A DNA stretch of 64,000 nucleotides from Neisseria flavescens (GTDB lineage: Bacteria; Pseudomonadota; Gammaproteobacteria; Burkholderiales; Neisseriaceae): positions 806,001 through 870,000 of the forward strand of contig NZ_CP039886.1 in assembly GCF_005221285.1 (NCBI RefSeq), read 5' to 3'. A model generated the notes under the pieces. That model did not search any database and had not been told where the DNA came from. It saw nothing but the letters and a program-made list of their open reading frames with translations. Position numbers and translations under genes: made by a program. Positions 8,308 to 16,904 of this stretch are shown here, in pieces. Every line of letters begins with the position of its first letter. Position 1 is the first letter of the stretch.

Positions 8308-10218
8308 ATGTTGACCCAGACTCAACAGGTTGATTTGACCTTGCATCACCTTAAAGAACGTACCCTATCGATTTATACCCCCGAACAGCGTGCAAGCATC
8401 GAGACATCTGAAGACTGGAAACAGTTTGACAGACGACTTGAGGAACACTTTCCCAAACTGATGCATGAGCTGGACAATGTTTACAACAACAACGAAGCCG
8501 TCCTCCCCATGTTGGAGCAACTGATTGCCCAAGCATGGCAAAGCTATTCCCAACGCAACTCATCCTTAAAAGATATCGATATCGCGCGCGAAAACGATCC
8601 TGACTGGATTTTGTCCAACAAACAGGTTGGCGGCGTGTGTTATGTCGATTTGTTTGCAGGCGATCTGCAAGGCTTGAAAGCCAAAATCCCTTATTTCCAA
8701 GAGTTGGGCCTGACCTATCTGCACCTGATGCCCCTGTTTAAATGCCCTGAAGGCAAAAGCGACGGTGGCTATGCAGTCAGCAGCTATCGCGATGTCAATC
8801 CGGCTTTGGGTACGATAGGCGACTTGCGCGATGTCATTGCTGCCTTGCACGAAGCAGGTATTTCCGCCGTCGTCGATTTCATCTTCAACCATACTTCTAA
8901 CGAACACGAATGGGCAAAAGGCTGCGCCGCCGGTGATCCACTCTACGATAACTTCTACTATATTTTCCCCGACCGCTGGATGCCCGACCAATACGACCGC
9001 ACCCTGCGTGAAATCTTCCCCGACCAACATCCGGGCGGCTTCTCCCAATTGGAAGACGGACGCTGGGTATGGACGACGTTCAACTCCTTCCAATGGGACT
9101 TGAATTACAGCAACCCATGGGTATTCCGTGCCATGGCAGGCGAAATGATGTTCCTTGCCAACTTGGGCGTTGATATTCTGCGCATGGATGCCGTTGCCTT
9201 TATTTGGAAGCAAATGGGCACAAGCTGCGAAAACCTGCCTCAGGCACACGCTCTGATTCGCGCGTTTAACTCTGTAATGCGTATCGCAGCACCAGCCGTG
9301 TTCTTCAAATCCGAAGCCATCGTCCATCCTGACCAAGTTGTCCAATACATCAGCCAAGACGAATGCCAAATCGGCTACAACCCTCTGCAAATGGCATTGT
9401 TGTGGAACACCCTCGCCACACGCGAAGTCAACCTACTCCATCAAGCACTGACCTACCGCCACAACCTGCCCGACCATACTGCATGGGTCAACTACGTCCG
9501 CAGCCATGACGATATCGGCTGGACGTTTGCCGATGAGGACGCATGGCAGTTCGGTATTCACGGCTACAACCACCGACAATTCCTCAACCGCTTCTTCGTC
9601 AACCATTTCGACGGCAGCTTCGCGCGCGGTGTACCTTTCCAATACAACCCCAACACCGGCGACTGCCGTGTCAGCGGTACAGCCGCGGCATTGGTTGGCT
9701 TGGCTCAAAACGATCCGCATGCCGTTGACCGCATCAAACTCTTGTACAGCATTGCTTTGAGTACCGGCGGCCTGCCGCTGATTTACCTAGGCGACGAAGT
9801 AGGTACGCTCAATGACGATGACTGGTTGCAAGACAGCAATAAGAGCGACGACAGCCGCTGGGCACACCGTCCTCGTTACAATGAGGAGTTGTACAAGCAA
9901 CGTCATGACAGCTCGACCACTGCCGGTCAAATCTTCCAAGGTTTGCGCCATATGATTTCCATCCGCCAAAGCAATCCGCGCTTTAATGGCGGCAGGCTGG
10001 TTACCTTCAACACCAACAACAAACACATTATCGGCTATATGCGCAACAACGCGCTTTTGGCATTCGGCAACTTCAGCGAACATGCGCAAACCATCAGTGC
10101 GCACACCCTGCAGGCCATGCCGTTTAAAGCACACGATTTGATTAGCGGCCAAACCGTTTCTCTGAATCAGGACTTGGTACTGCAACCCTATCAAGTCATG
10201 TGGCTTGAAATTGCATAA
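8308..10218 (+). CDS. ams: Amylosucrase (GH13)
   Basis: 636 residues, the same length as N. polysaccharea amylosucrase and nearly collinear with it. The enzyme uses sucrose to build alpha-1,4-glucan, releasing fructose. GH13 signatures are all present: DFIFNHTS (about 190-197), GVDILRMDAVAF with nucleophile Asp294, acid/base Glu336 in FFKSEAIVHP, and SHDDIGW with the third acid Asp401. These correspond to 286/328/393 of the crystal-structure numbering, which is offset by 8. There is no signal peptide at the N-terminus (MLTQTQQVDLTLHHLKERTL). It is flanked by its own terminator and shares an upstream region with lutA. Meningococci and gonococci lack the gene, so it marks a commensal species. 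Confidence 0.96.
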   Translation: MLTQTQQVDLTLHHLKERTLSIYTPEQRASIETSEDWKQFDRRLEEHFPKLMHELDNVYNNNEAVLPMLEQLIAQAWQSYSQRNSSLKDIDIARENDPDWILSNKQVGGVCYVDLFAGDLQGLKAKIPYFQELGLTYLHLMPLFKCPEGKSDGGYAVSSYRDVNPALGTIGDLRDVIAALHEAGISAVVDFIFNHTSNEHEWAKGCAAGDPLYDNFYYIFPDRWMPDQYDRTLREIFPDQHPGGFSQLEDGRWVWTTFNSFQWDLNYSNPWVFRAMAGEMMFLANLGVDILRMDAVAFIWKQMGTSCENLPQAHALIRAFNSVMRIAAPAVFFKSEAIVHPDQVVQYISQDECQIGYNPLQMALLWNTLATREVNLLHQALTYRHNLPDHTAWVNYVRSHDDIGWTFADEDAWQFGIHGYNHRQFLNRFFVNHFDGSFARGVPFQYNPNTGDCRVSGTAAALVGLAQNDPHAVDRIKLLYSIALSTGGLPLIYLGDEVGTLNDDDWLQDSNKSDDSRWAHRPRYNEELYKQRHDSSTTAGQIFQGLRHMISIRQSNPRFNGGRLVTFNTNNKHIIGYMRNNALLAFGNFSEHAQTISAHTLQAMPFKAHDLISGQTVSLNQDLVLQPYQVMWLEIA

Positions 10219-10240
10219 GCTGAATTTTTATACATCATTC

Positions 10241-10278
10241 AAGGCCGTCTGAACAAATCAGCGTTCAGACGGCCTTTT
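10241..10278 (+). terminator. Inverted AG-DUS terminator after amylosucrase
   Basis: AAGGCCGTCTGAAC pairs with GTTCAGACGGCCTT, followed by TTAA. The remaining ~240 bases up to the next start show only a GC-rich stretch and the promoter noted separately. Confidence 0.8.
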
Positions 10279-10476
10279 AAGGCATAAGATGTATTTTGTA
10301 TTTTGGGCAGTTCCGCTTAGAATGCACGCTTTAATACTAAATGACACACTTGTCGTGTTTTTTCTGTCTGCCGCGTGTGGCGCGGTGCAACGTGAAGTTT
10401 AGTGGATATGCGGCGGGTTCGCAACTTGAAGCGGCCGGCCGGGGCGGTTTGGAATGTTGTTTCGGGCAGGCTGTTT

Positions 10477-10482
10477 TATAAT
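10477..10482 (+). promoter_or_regulatory. -10 element TATAAT upstream of the GAF/fRMsr gene
   Basis: A perfect TATAAT within GTTTTATAATGGCTGCC, 35 bases before the chosen start. A near-identical segment (GTTTTATAATGTCTGCC) precedes the ABC-importer locus at 11079. No good -35 box is visible at 16-18 bases. Confidence 0.45.
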
Positions 10483-10517
10483 GGCTGCCTGATATGTATG
10501 AAAATATAGGAGATGTG

Positions 10518-11021
10518 ATGCACGAGCTTCATTTTTCGGCTTCGGACAAGGTCGCGCTTTATCGGGAGGTGTTGCCGCAGATTGGGTCTGTAGTGGCGGA
10601 CGAGACGGACTGGGTGGCGAATTTGGCGAACACGGCGGCGGTTTTGAAGGAGGCGTTCGGCTGGTTTTGGGTGGGTTTTTATTTGGTCGATACGCGTTCG
10701 GACGAATTGGTTTTGGCACCGTTTCAGGGGCCTTTGGCGTGTACGCGGATTCCGTTCGGGCGCGGGGTGTGCGGTCAGGCTTGGGCGAAGGGCGGGACGA
10801 TGGTGGTCAAGGATGTCGACGCGCATCCCGACCATATTGCCTGCTCGTCTTTGTCGCGTTCGGAAATCGTCGTGCCGCTGTTTTCAGACGGCCTCTGTAT
10901 CGGCGTGTTGGACGTGGACAGCGAACATCCGGCGCAGTTTGATGAGACGGATGCTTTGTATTTGGGCGAACTGGCAAAGATTTTGGAAAAGCGGTTTGAG
11001 GCTTCGCGTCAGGCGGCTTGA
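10518..11021 (+). CDS. Free methionine-(R)-sulfoxide reductase (GAF domain)
   Basis: 167 residues forming a single GAF domain. It reduces free methionine-R-sulfoxide with thioredoxin. The three cysteines of the family, Cys75, Cys85 and Cys109 here, have the same spacing (10 and 24) as Cys84/94/118 of the E. coli enzyme, in GPLACTRIP, GRGVCGQAW and PDHIACSS. I chose the ATG that follows AGGAG with 5 bases between; an in-frame ATG 24 bases upstream lies over that ribosome-binding site. The gene appears monocistronic and is GC-rich. Confidence 0.9.
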   Translation: MHELHFSASDKVALYREVLPQIGSVVADETDWVANLANTAAVLKEAFGWFWVGFYLVDTRSDELVLAPFQGPLACTRIPFGRGVCGQAWAKGGTMVVKDVDAHPDHIACSSLSRSEIVVPLFSDGLCIGVLDVDSEHPAQFDETDALYLGELAKILEKRFEASRQAA

Positions 11022-11055
11022 GACTGGAAAAACAGGCGGGCGGCGCGTGCCGAAG

Positions 11056-11084
11056 TTGGCGCGGCGGGAGTGTGGTTTTATAAT
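11056..11084 (+). promoter_or_regulatory. Promoter upstream of the duplicated lipoprotein leader
   Basis: -35 TTGGCG, 17-base spacer, -10 TATAAT. It would drive the 33-codon remnant and possibly the importer operon. Confidence 0.5.
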
Positions 11085-11155
11085 GTCTGCCATTGTTCAA
11101 ACAATTATTTGACGGAGCGTTAAATGGATTTTGATAAAGTCAGGAGTAAAAATCC

Positions 11156-11257
11156 ATGTTGAAAAAATTCGTACTTGGCAGCATCACTGCAGTAGTTTTG
11201 GCTGCTTGCGGTGGCTTCGGCACATCTTTCCTATTCCGGTTTGGAATATCCATATAA
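11156..11257 (+). pseudogene. Truncated 5' copy of the ABC-importer lipoprotein gene (33 codons)
   Basis: A short frame starting ATG after CAGGAG encodes MLKKFVLGSITAVVLAAC followed by GGFGTSFLFRFGISI and a stop. Its first 20 codons are nearly the same as the signal peptide and lipobox of the solute-binding lipoprotein that begins 170 bases downstream (MLKKFVLGGIAALVLAAC). After the lipobox the two sequences are unrelated. The simplest reading is a remnant of a tandem paralogue deleted down to its promoter and signal peptide. A translated leader peptide is the alternative, since promoter, ribosome-binding site and stop are intact. Confidence 0.65.
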
Positions 11258-11268
11258 AAAAGTATTCT

Positions 11269-11296
11269 TTGTGTTTGCCGCAATTTCACTTAGAAT
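11269..11296 (+). promoter_or_regulatory. Candidate promoter of the amino-acid ABC importer
   Basis: -35 TTGTGT, 16-base spacer, -10 TAGAAT, 30 bases before the ribosome-binding site AGGAG of the binding-protein gene. Confidence 0.4.
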
Positions 11297-11325
11297 GCCG
11301 CACTTGCACACTTTTTCAGGAGAAT

Positions 11326-12153
11326 ATGATGTTGAAAAAATTCGTACTCGGCGGCATTGCCGCATTGGTTTTGGCAGCCTGCGGCGGAGAGGGCGGCAGC
11401 GCGTCTTCTTCTGCTTCGGCCCAATCTGCCGGCGCGTCCGGTTCTTTAATCGAGCGCATCAACAATAAAGGTACGGTTACCGTCGGCACGGAAGGCACTT
11501 ACGCGCCGTTTACCTACCACGATAAAGACGGCAAATTGACCGGCTACGATGTGGAAGTAACCCGCGCCGTGGCGGAAAAACTGGGTGTCAAAGTCGAGTT
11601 TAAAGAAACGCAATGGGATTCGATGATGGCAGGTTTGAAAGCCGGCCGTTTCGACGTGGTGGCAAACCAAGTCGGTTTGACCAGCCCCGAACGCCAGGCG
11701 ACATTCGACAAATCCGAGCCTTACAGCTGGAGCGGTGCGGTTTTGGTAGCGCGTAACGACAGCAACATCAAATCTATCGACGACATCAAAGGCGTGAAAA
11801 CCGCGCAATCCCTGACCAGCAACTACGGCGAAAGAGCCAAAGCGGCGGGGGCGGAACTCGTGCCGGTGGACGGTTTGGCGCAATCGCTGACCCTGATTGA
11901 ACAAAAACGCGCCGATGCGACCCTGAACGATGAATTAGCGGTTTTGGACTATCTGAAGAAAAATCCGAATGCCGGCGTGAAAATCGTTTGGTACGCGCCT
12001 GCCGATGAAAAAGTCGGTTCCGGCCTGGTTGTCAACAAGGGCAATGACGAAGCCGTGGCGAAATTCAGCACGGCAATCAACGAGCTGAAAGCCGACGGCA
12101 CGCTGAAAAAACTGGGCGAACAATTCTTCGGAAAAGACATCAGTGTTCAATAA
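11326..12153 (+). CDS. Amino-acid ABC transporter solute-binding lipoprotein (probable cystine/cysteine)
   Basis: 275 residues. The signal peptide MMLKKFVLGGIAALVLAAC ends in a lipobox with acylated Cys, then a Ser/Ala-rich linker, then a family 3 periplasmic binding domain (GTVTVGTEGTYAPFTYHDKDG; LTGYDVEVTRAVAEKLGV; DVVANQVGLTSPERQ). It captures the substrate at the outer face of the inner membrane and hands it to the permease encoded next. The start ATGATG lies 5 bases after AGGAG; the in-frame frame extends upstream but has no ribosome-binding site there. It is similar to neisserial cysteine/cystine-binding proteins; substrate is inferred, not shown. It overlaps the permease gene by 11 bases. 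Confidence 0.85.
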   Translation: MMLKKFVLGGIAALVLAACGGEGGSASSSASAQSAGASGSLIERINNKGTVTVGTEGTYAPFTYHDKDGKLTGYDVEVTRAVAEKLGVKVEFKETQWDSMMAGLKAGRFDVVANQVGLTSPERQATFDKSEPYSWSGAVLVARNDSNIKSIDDIKGVKTAQSLTSNYGERAKAAGAELVPVDGLAQSLTLIEQKRADATLNDELAVLDYLKKNPNAGVKIVWYAPADEKVGSGLVVNKGNDEAVAKFSTAINELKADGTLKKLGEQFFGKDISVQ

Positions 12154-12859
12154 TTTCCTTGCCTCTCTGCCGTTTATGACGGAAACACGCGCCGATATGA
12201 TTGTCAGCGCGTTTTTGCCTATGGTCAAAGCCGGTTTCGCAGTATCTTTGCCTTTGGCGATCGCTTCTTTCGCCATCGGCATGATTATTGCCGTAGCCGT
12301 GGCTTTGGTGCGGATTATGCCCTCCGGTGGCATTTTCCAAAAATGCTTGCTGAAGCTGGTGGAATTTTATATTTCCGTCATTCGCGGTACGCCGCTTTTG
12401 GTGCAGTTGGTCATCGTATTCTATGGATTACCTTCCGTCGGCATCTATATCGATCCGATTCCTGCCGCCATTATCGGCTTTTCGCTCAATGTCGGCGCAT
12501 ATGCTTCCGAAACCATACGCGCGGCAATTTTGTCCGTGCCGAAAGGGCAATGGGAAGCCGGTTTCTCCATCGGTATGACCTATATGCAGACCTTCCGCCG
12601 CATCGTCGCGCCGCAGGCATTCCGCGTTGCCGTTCCGCCTTTGAGCAACGAGTTTATCGGCTTGTTCAAAAACACCTCGCTTGCCGCCGTGGTAACGGTA
12701 ACGGAGCTTTTCCGTGTCGCTCAAGAGACAGCAAACCGTACTTATGACTTCTTGCCGGTTTATATCGAAGCCGCATTGGTTTATTGGTGTTTCTGCAAAG
12801 TGCTGTTTTTGATTCAGGCGCGTTTGGAAAAACGTTTCGACCGCTATGTCGCCAAATAA
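12143..12859 (+). CDS. Amino-acid ABC transporter permease (HisM/GlnP type)
   Basis: 238 residues with about five membrane helices and the permease EAA-type loop (GAYASETIRAAILSVPKGQWEAG) that contacts the ATPase. A GTG start overlaps the binding-protein gene by 11 bases; an ATG 11 codons later (MTETRADMIV) is a possible alternative start. It forms the transmembrane channel of the importer, in one operon with the binding protein before it and the ATPase after it. Confidence 0.88.
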   Translation: MFNNFLASLPFMTETRADMIVSAFLPMVKAGFAVSLPLAIASFAIGMIIAVAVALVRIMPSGGIFQKCLLKLVEFYISVIRGTPLLVQLVIVFYGLPSVGIYIDPIPAAIIGFSLNVGAYASETIRAAILSVPKGQWEAGFSIGMTYMQTFRRIVAPQAFRVAVPPLSNEFIGLFKNTSLAAVVTVTELFRVAQETANRTYDFLPVYIEAALVYWCFCKVLFLIQARLEKRFDRYVAK

Positions 12860-12868
12860 GGAGTTGTC

Positions 12869-13636
12869 ATGATTAAAATCCGCAATATCCATAAGACCTT
12901 TGGCAAAAATACCATTTTGCGCGGCATTGATTTGGATGTCGGCAAAGGACAAGTAGTGGTTATCCTAGGCCCGTCCGGCTCAGGCAAAACGACGTTTTTA
13001 CGCTGTTTAAACGCTTTAGAAATGCCTGAACAAGGTCAGATCGAGTTTGACAATGCTCAGCCGTTAAGCATCGATTTTTCCAAAAAACCAAGCAAACACG
13101 ATATCTTGGCACTGCGCCGCAAGTCCGGCATGGTGTTCCAGCAATACAACCTCTTTCCGCACAAAACTGCGTTGGAAAACGTAATGGAAGGGCCGGTTGC
13201 CGTACAAGGCAAGCCTGCCGCCCAAGCGCGTGAAGAGGCTGTCAAATTGCTTGAAAAAGTCGGTTTGAGCGATAAGGTTAACCTTTATCCCTACCAGCTT
13301 TCCGGCGGTCAACAGCAGCGCGTCGGCATTGCCCGAGCATTGGCGATTCAGCCTGAACTGATGTTGTTTGACGAACCGACTTCCGCGCTCGATCCTGAAT
13401 TGGTACAAGATGTTTTGGATACCATGAAGGAATTGGCGCAAGAAGGCTGGACCATGGTTGTCGTTACGCATGAAATCAAATTTGCCTTGGAAGTGGCAAC
13501 CACCGTTGTCGTGATGGACGGCGGCGTTATTGTCGAACAAGGCAGCCCGCAAGATTTGTTCAACCATCCCAAACATGAGCGGACACAAAAATTCCTGCGC
13601 CAAATCCGTGCGGACAATGGCGATCTTCAAATTTAA
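12869..13636 (+). CDS. Amino-acid ABC transporter ATP-binding protein (GlnQ type)
   Basis: 255 residues with Walker A GPSGSGKTT, Q-loop QQYNLFPH, ABC signature LSGGQQQR, Walker B LMLFDEPTSALDPE and the H-switch VVTHE. It powers the importer from the cytoplasmic side. The start follows AAGGAG and lies 9 bases after the permease stop, so the three genes form one operon ending at an uptake-sequence terminator. Confidence 0.93.
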   Translation: MIKIRNIHKTFGKNTILRGIDLDVGKGQVVVILGPSGSGKTTFLRCLNALEMPEQGQIEFDNAQPLSIDFSKKPSKHDILALRRKSGMVFQQYNLFPHKTALENVMEGPVAVQGKPAAQAREEAVKLLEKVGLSDKVNLYPYQLSGGQQQRVGIARALAIQPELMLFDEPTSALDPELVQDVLDTMKELAQEGWTMVVVTHEIKFALEVATTVVVMDGGVIVEQGSPQDLFNHPKHERTQKFLRQIRADNGDLQI

Positions 13637-13681
13637 TTGAAACGACAGACAATTTGAAAGCATTTCCGACTGTCATTTCAT

Positions 13682-13750
13682 AAAGGCCGTCTGAATAAGT
13701 GAAATAGAAATCGTTGATTTCGTTTTCATACTTGTTCAGACGGCCTTTTA
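13682..13750 (+). terminator. Long inverted AG-DUS hairpin after the ABC importer operon
   Basis: AAAGGCCGTCTGAATAAGTG pairs with a strand containing CATACTTGTTCAGACGGCC, with an internal region that also pairs partly, then TTTTA. The stem extends beyond the uptake sequences. Confidence 0.75.
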
Positions 13751-13807
13751 TATATCTTTTCAGGTAAAATAACGCCTTTCGTTTTACTTACCCCCTTGCC
13801 TGCCATC

Positions 13808-15727
13808 ATGATAGAAATTAAAAAACTCACCCTGCAACGCGGTTTGAAAGTCCTGCTCGATAAAGCCGATGCCATAATCAACCCCGGCCAACGCGTTGGT
13901 TTAATCGGTAAAAACGGTATGGGAAAATCCAGCCTGTTTGCGCTGATAAAAGGTGAAATCACTCAAGATGGCGGCGAAATCCTTATTCCCAAAACATGGC
14001 GGCTGGCTTCCGTCTCTCAAGAAACGCCTGATTTAGATATTTCCGCTTTAGACTACGTTTTACAAGGCGATGCCGAATTACAGGCTTTTCAGACGGCCTT
14101 GGCCCAAGCAGAAGCACAAAACGACGGCATGAAGCAAGCCGAATATCACGCCAAACTTGAAGAAATCGATGCCTATACCGCTCCGGCACGCGCCGCCAAA
14201 CTGCTTAACGGCTTGGGTTTCTCACAAGAAGAACATACCCGTCCCGTCAAGTCCTTCTCAGGCGGCTGGCGTATGCGCCTCAATCTTGCCCAAGCCTTGA
14301 TTTGTCGTGCCGATTTGCTGCTCTTGGACGAACCGACCAACCACTTGGATTTAGAAACCGTGTTGTGGCTGGAAAACCATCTCGCTTCCCTGCCCTGTAC
14401 GCAAATCATCATCTCCCATGACCGCGACTTCTTGAATGCCACTACAACGCAAACCATCGAGCTGTCGCAACAAAAACTGACCCAATACGGCGGCAATTAC
14501 GATTTTTACCAAGCCGAACGCGCCCAACGTCTGGCGCAACAACAAGCCGCTTACGTCAAACAGCAGGCACAAATCAAACATTTGCAATCCTTTATCGACC
14601 GTTTCAAAGCCAAAGCCACAAAGGCCGTACAAGCCCAAAGCCGCATGAAGGCATTAGCCAAACTCGAGCGCATCGCCCCTGCGCATTTGGATAGCGAGTT
14701 TTCCTTCGAGTTTGCCAATCCGACCCATCTGCCCAATCCATTATTGAAACTTGACCATGCCGACTTGGGTTATGGCGACAATACCGTTTTGCACGATATC
14801 ACCTTGTCTCTGGAAAGCGGCGCGCGTTACGGCCTGCTGGGCGTTAACGGCAGCGGCAAATCCACATTTATCAAAGCATTGGCAGGAAAAATCGATTTAC
14901 TTTCCGGCAATATCGTCCGCTCCGAGAAGCTCAATATCGGCTATTTTGCCCAGCACCAACTGGATACCTTACGCGCTGACCAAAGTCCGGTTTGGCATAT
15001 CCAGCAGCTTTCACCCGAAGTCCGCGAACAGGAAATCCGCAACTTTTTAGGCGGTTTCAACTTTGTCGGCGATATGGCGGTTCAAAAGACCGAGCCGTTC
15101 TCCGGTGGGGAAAAAGCGCGGCTCGCCCTTGCTATGATTATCTGGCAAAAACCTAATCTGCTGCTGCTTGACGAACCAACCAACCACCTAGACTTGGATA
15201 TGCGCCACGCCCTGACACTTGCCCTGCAAAGTTTCCAAGGCGCATTGATTGTCGTTTCGCACGACCGCAGCCTGCTTGAAGCGACTACCGACAGCTTCCT
15301 CCTTATCGACAAAGGCCGTCTGAACAACTTCGACGGCGATTTGAACGACTACCGTCAATGGCGGTTGGCACAAGAAAACGCCGCAGCAGCCCCCGCCGCT
15401 TCAGTACAAAGCCAAAGCCGCAAAGACACCAAGCGCATAGAAGCACAAATCCGTCAGGAAAAAGCCAAACGCAGCAAACCGATTCAGCAGAAAATCGACA
15501 AAGCCGAAAAAGAAATCGCACGATTGACTGATACTCAGACGGCCTGTGAAGCATTTTTGGCACAAGAATCTGCTTATTCAGAAGAAAATAAACACAAATT
15601 GCAAGAGACACTCGCACAATTAACAGAAACTAAAGTAAAATTAACGCAACTGGAAGAAAACTGGCTGCAATGGCAGGAAGAGCTTGAGCAAATCCAAGTT
15701 GATGTCGAAGCCGAGTTTTCCCAATAA
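13808..15727 (+). CDS. yheS: ABC-F family ATPase, YheS-like
   Basis: 639 residues, collinear with E. coli YheS. It has two ABC domains (Walker A GKNGMGKSS and GVNGSGKST; signatures SGGWRMRLNLAQ and SGGEKARLALA; Walker B LLLLDEPTNHLDLE and LLLLDEPTNHLDLD), joined by the ~80-residue interdomain linker rich in Gln/Lys/Arg typical of ribosome-binding ABC-F proteins, and a C-terminal coiled coil. It has no membrane domain. ABC-F proteins act on the ribosomal E site; the specific role of YheS is not settled. Translation probably starts at ATGATAGAA; a TTG four codons earlier is unlikely. Confidence 0.9.
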   Translation: MIEIKKLTLQRGLKVLLDKADAIINPGQRVGLIGKNGMGKSSLFALIKGEITQDGGEILIPKTWRLASVSQETPDLDISALDYVLQGDAELQAFQTALAQAEAQNDGMKQAEYHAKLEEIDAYTAPARAAKLLNGLGFSQEEHTRPVKSFSGGWRMRLNLAQALICRADLLLLDEPTNHLDLETVLWLENHLASLPCTQIIISHDRDFLNATTTQTIELSQQKLTQYGGNYDFYQAERAQRLAQQQAAYVKQQAQIKHLQSFIDRFKAKATKAVQAQSRMKALAKLERIAPAHLDSEFSFEFANPTHLPNPLLKLDHADLGYGDNTVLHDITLSLESGARYGLLGVNGSGKSTFIKALAGKIDLLSGNIVRSEKLNIGYFAQHQLDTLRADQSPVWHIQQLSPEVREQEIRNFLGGFNFVGDMAVQKTEPFSGGEKARLALAMIIWQKPNLLLLDEPTNHLDLDMRHALTLALQSFQGALIVVSHDRSLLEATTDSFLLIDKGRLNNFDGDLNDYRQWRLAQENAAAAPAASVQSQSRKDTKRIEAQIRQEKAKRSKPIQQKIDKAEKEIARLTDTQTACEAFLAQESAYSEENKHKLQETLAQLTETKVKLTQLEENWLQWQEELEQIQVDVEAEFSQ

Positions 15728-15774
15728 AAATAGAGCCATCAGGACGTCTGAAATAAAACACAATACGGAAAAAC

Positions 15775-16128
15775 ATGACTTCAACCATCAAACAAGCCGA
15801 ATACTTCCTCGTATCCTCTTTCGTCTTGGGCATTTCTCTTCACGCAGCCGCCGCAGTTTATTCCTGCGGTAACGGCAGCTATACTTCCGAACCCAACTCC
15901 TCCTGCGCACAGGCCGAATTGCCTAAAATCAGCGGCCATCAAGGCAGCGGTTACCACCTCAACATCCGCAGCCTCAATACCTCTGATGAACGCGCAAGTG
16001 CAAAGCCTAAGAAAAAGGCACGCGCGGAAAAATCCAATAAACAAGAGAAAAAAGCCGACAAACCGAGTAAAAACAAAAACGGTATAAAAGCTAAAAAACA
16101 GCAGCACATGCCGTCTGAACAAGAATAA
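15775..16128 (+). CDS. Small exported basic protein with a DUF4124-like N-terminus
   Basis: 117 residues. A hydrophobic stretch (YFLVSSFVLGISLHAAAA) looks like a signal peptide with cleavage after AAA. The exported part begins VYSCGNGSYTSEPNSSC...LPKI, the pattern of DUF4124-type domains (aromatic-x-C, YTS-P, C, LP-I), then a highly basic lysine-rich tail of about 45 residues. The next gene shares the same N-terminal pattern and looks like a paralogue. Function unknown; location is probably the periplasm. Confidence 0.65.
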   Translation: MTSTIKQAEYFLVSSFVLGISLHAAAAVYSCGNGSYTSEPNSSCAQAELPKISGHQGSGYHLNIRSLNTSDERASAKPKKKARAEKSNKQEKKADKPSKNKNGIKAKKQQHMPSEQE

Positions 16129-16164
16129 AATGCTCAAGTGCAACGAATCAGCCCTATCTGAATC

Positions 16165-16716
16165 ATGAAAAAATATCTGCTTACCCTATCCCTGCTGCCG
16201 CTTGCTGTTTTCAACAGCCAAGCCCACGCCGCAAAAATCTATACCTGTGAAGTCAACGGCTCGATTGTCTATACCTCGCGCCCAAGCGGCAACTGCCAAG
16301 CCGTCAACGATTTGCCGATTGTCGGCAAATACAGCAGCAGCCGATACGACGCTCCGGTTAGTGATGCGCCTACACTCAATGCGCCGACATCACAAACTGC
16401 TCCGGCAAAAAGCAAAAACACAGCGACAAAATCCAACCATAAGGCAACGCCCAAACCTGCCCCTGTCCGCACCGCTTCTGAAACGGTTCCTCCTCCGATT
16501 CCCAAATCCTCCGGCGTCAACAGCCGCCGCTCTATTTTGGAAACCGAGTTATCCAATGAACGCGCGGCTTTGGCCGATGCCAAAAAGCAACTGAGCCAAG
16601 CGCGGACAGCCAAAGGCGGCAGCGTCAATCAACAGGCCATCAGCACATTGCAAAGTGCGGTTTTGGATAGGGAGAAAAACATTCAAGCCCTCCAGCGTGA
16701 ACTGGGCAGAATGTAA
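16165..16716 (+). CDS. Exported DUF4124-like protein with C-terminal coiled coil
   Basis: 183 residues. Signal peptide MKKYLLTLSLLPLAVFNSQAHA, then KIYTCEVNGSIVYTSRPSGNC...LPIVGKY (DUF4124 pattern), a Ser/Thr/Ala/Pro-rich spacer of about 60 residues, and a C-terminal helical region (SRRSILETELSNERAALADAKKQLSQ) likely to form a coiled coil. The gap to the preceding paralogue is 36 bases, so the two are probably co-transcribed. No function can be assigned. Confidence 0.75.
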   Translation: MKKYLLTLSLLPLAVFNSQAHAAKIYTCEVNGSIVYTSRPSGNCQAVNDLPIVGKYSSSRYDAPVSDAPTLNAPTSQTAPAKSKNTATKSNHKATPKPAPVRTASETVPPPIPKSSGVNSRRSILETELSNERAALADAKKQLSQARTAKGGSVNQQAISTLQSAVLDREKNIQALQRELGRM

Positions 16717-16736
16717 GTCCAAATCAATCAAAACAT

Positions 16737-16799
16737 CAGGCCGTCTGAACAGGTGGAAACGAAATCCGAAATTTTCGTTACGCCAAACAGACGGCCTGA
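16737..16799. terminator. Inverted uptake-sequence hairpin before ftsK
   Basis: TCAGGCCGTCTGAAC and CAGACGGCCTGA form the outer stem; GAAACGAAA and TTTTCGTT pair inside. It lacks a clear T run, so its terminator strength is uncertain. Confidence 0.5.
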
Positions 16800-16849
16800 A
16801 TCCTATAATGATTACGCCCGTTTCAATTTCTTGTGCCTAGTAAATACGG

Positions 16850-16855
16850 TATAAT
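16850..16855 (+). promoter_or_regulatory. -10 element TATAAT upstream of ftsK
   Basis: Perfect TATAAT 50 bases before the chosen ftsK start; a weak -35 (TTTCTT) lies 17 bases upstream. Its presence argues against the longer GTG-initiated ftsK frame. Confidence 0.45.
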
Positions 16856-16904
16856 TTACCCTTTACGCACATTACCTCCAGTCTTTTCAGACAGCCTTTA
16901 TCTC

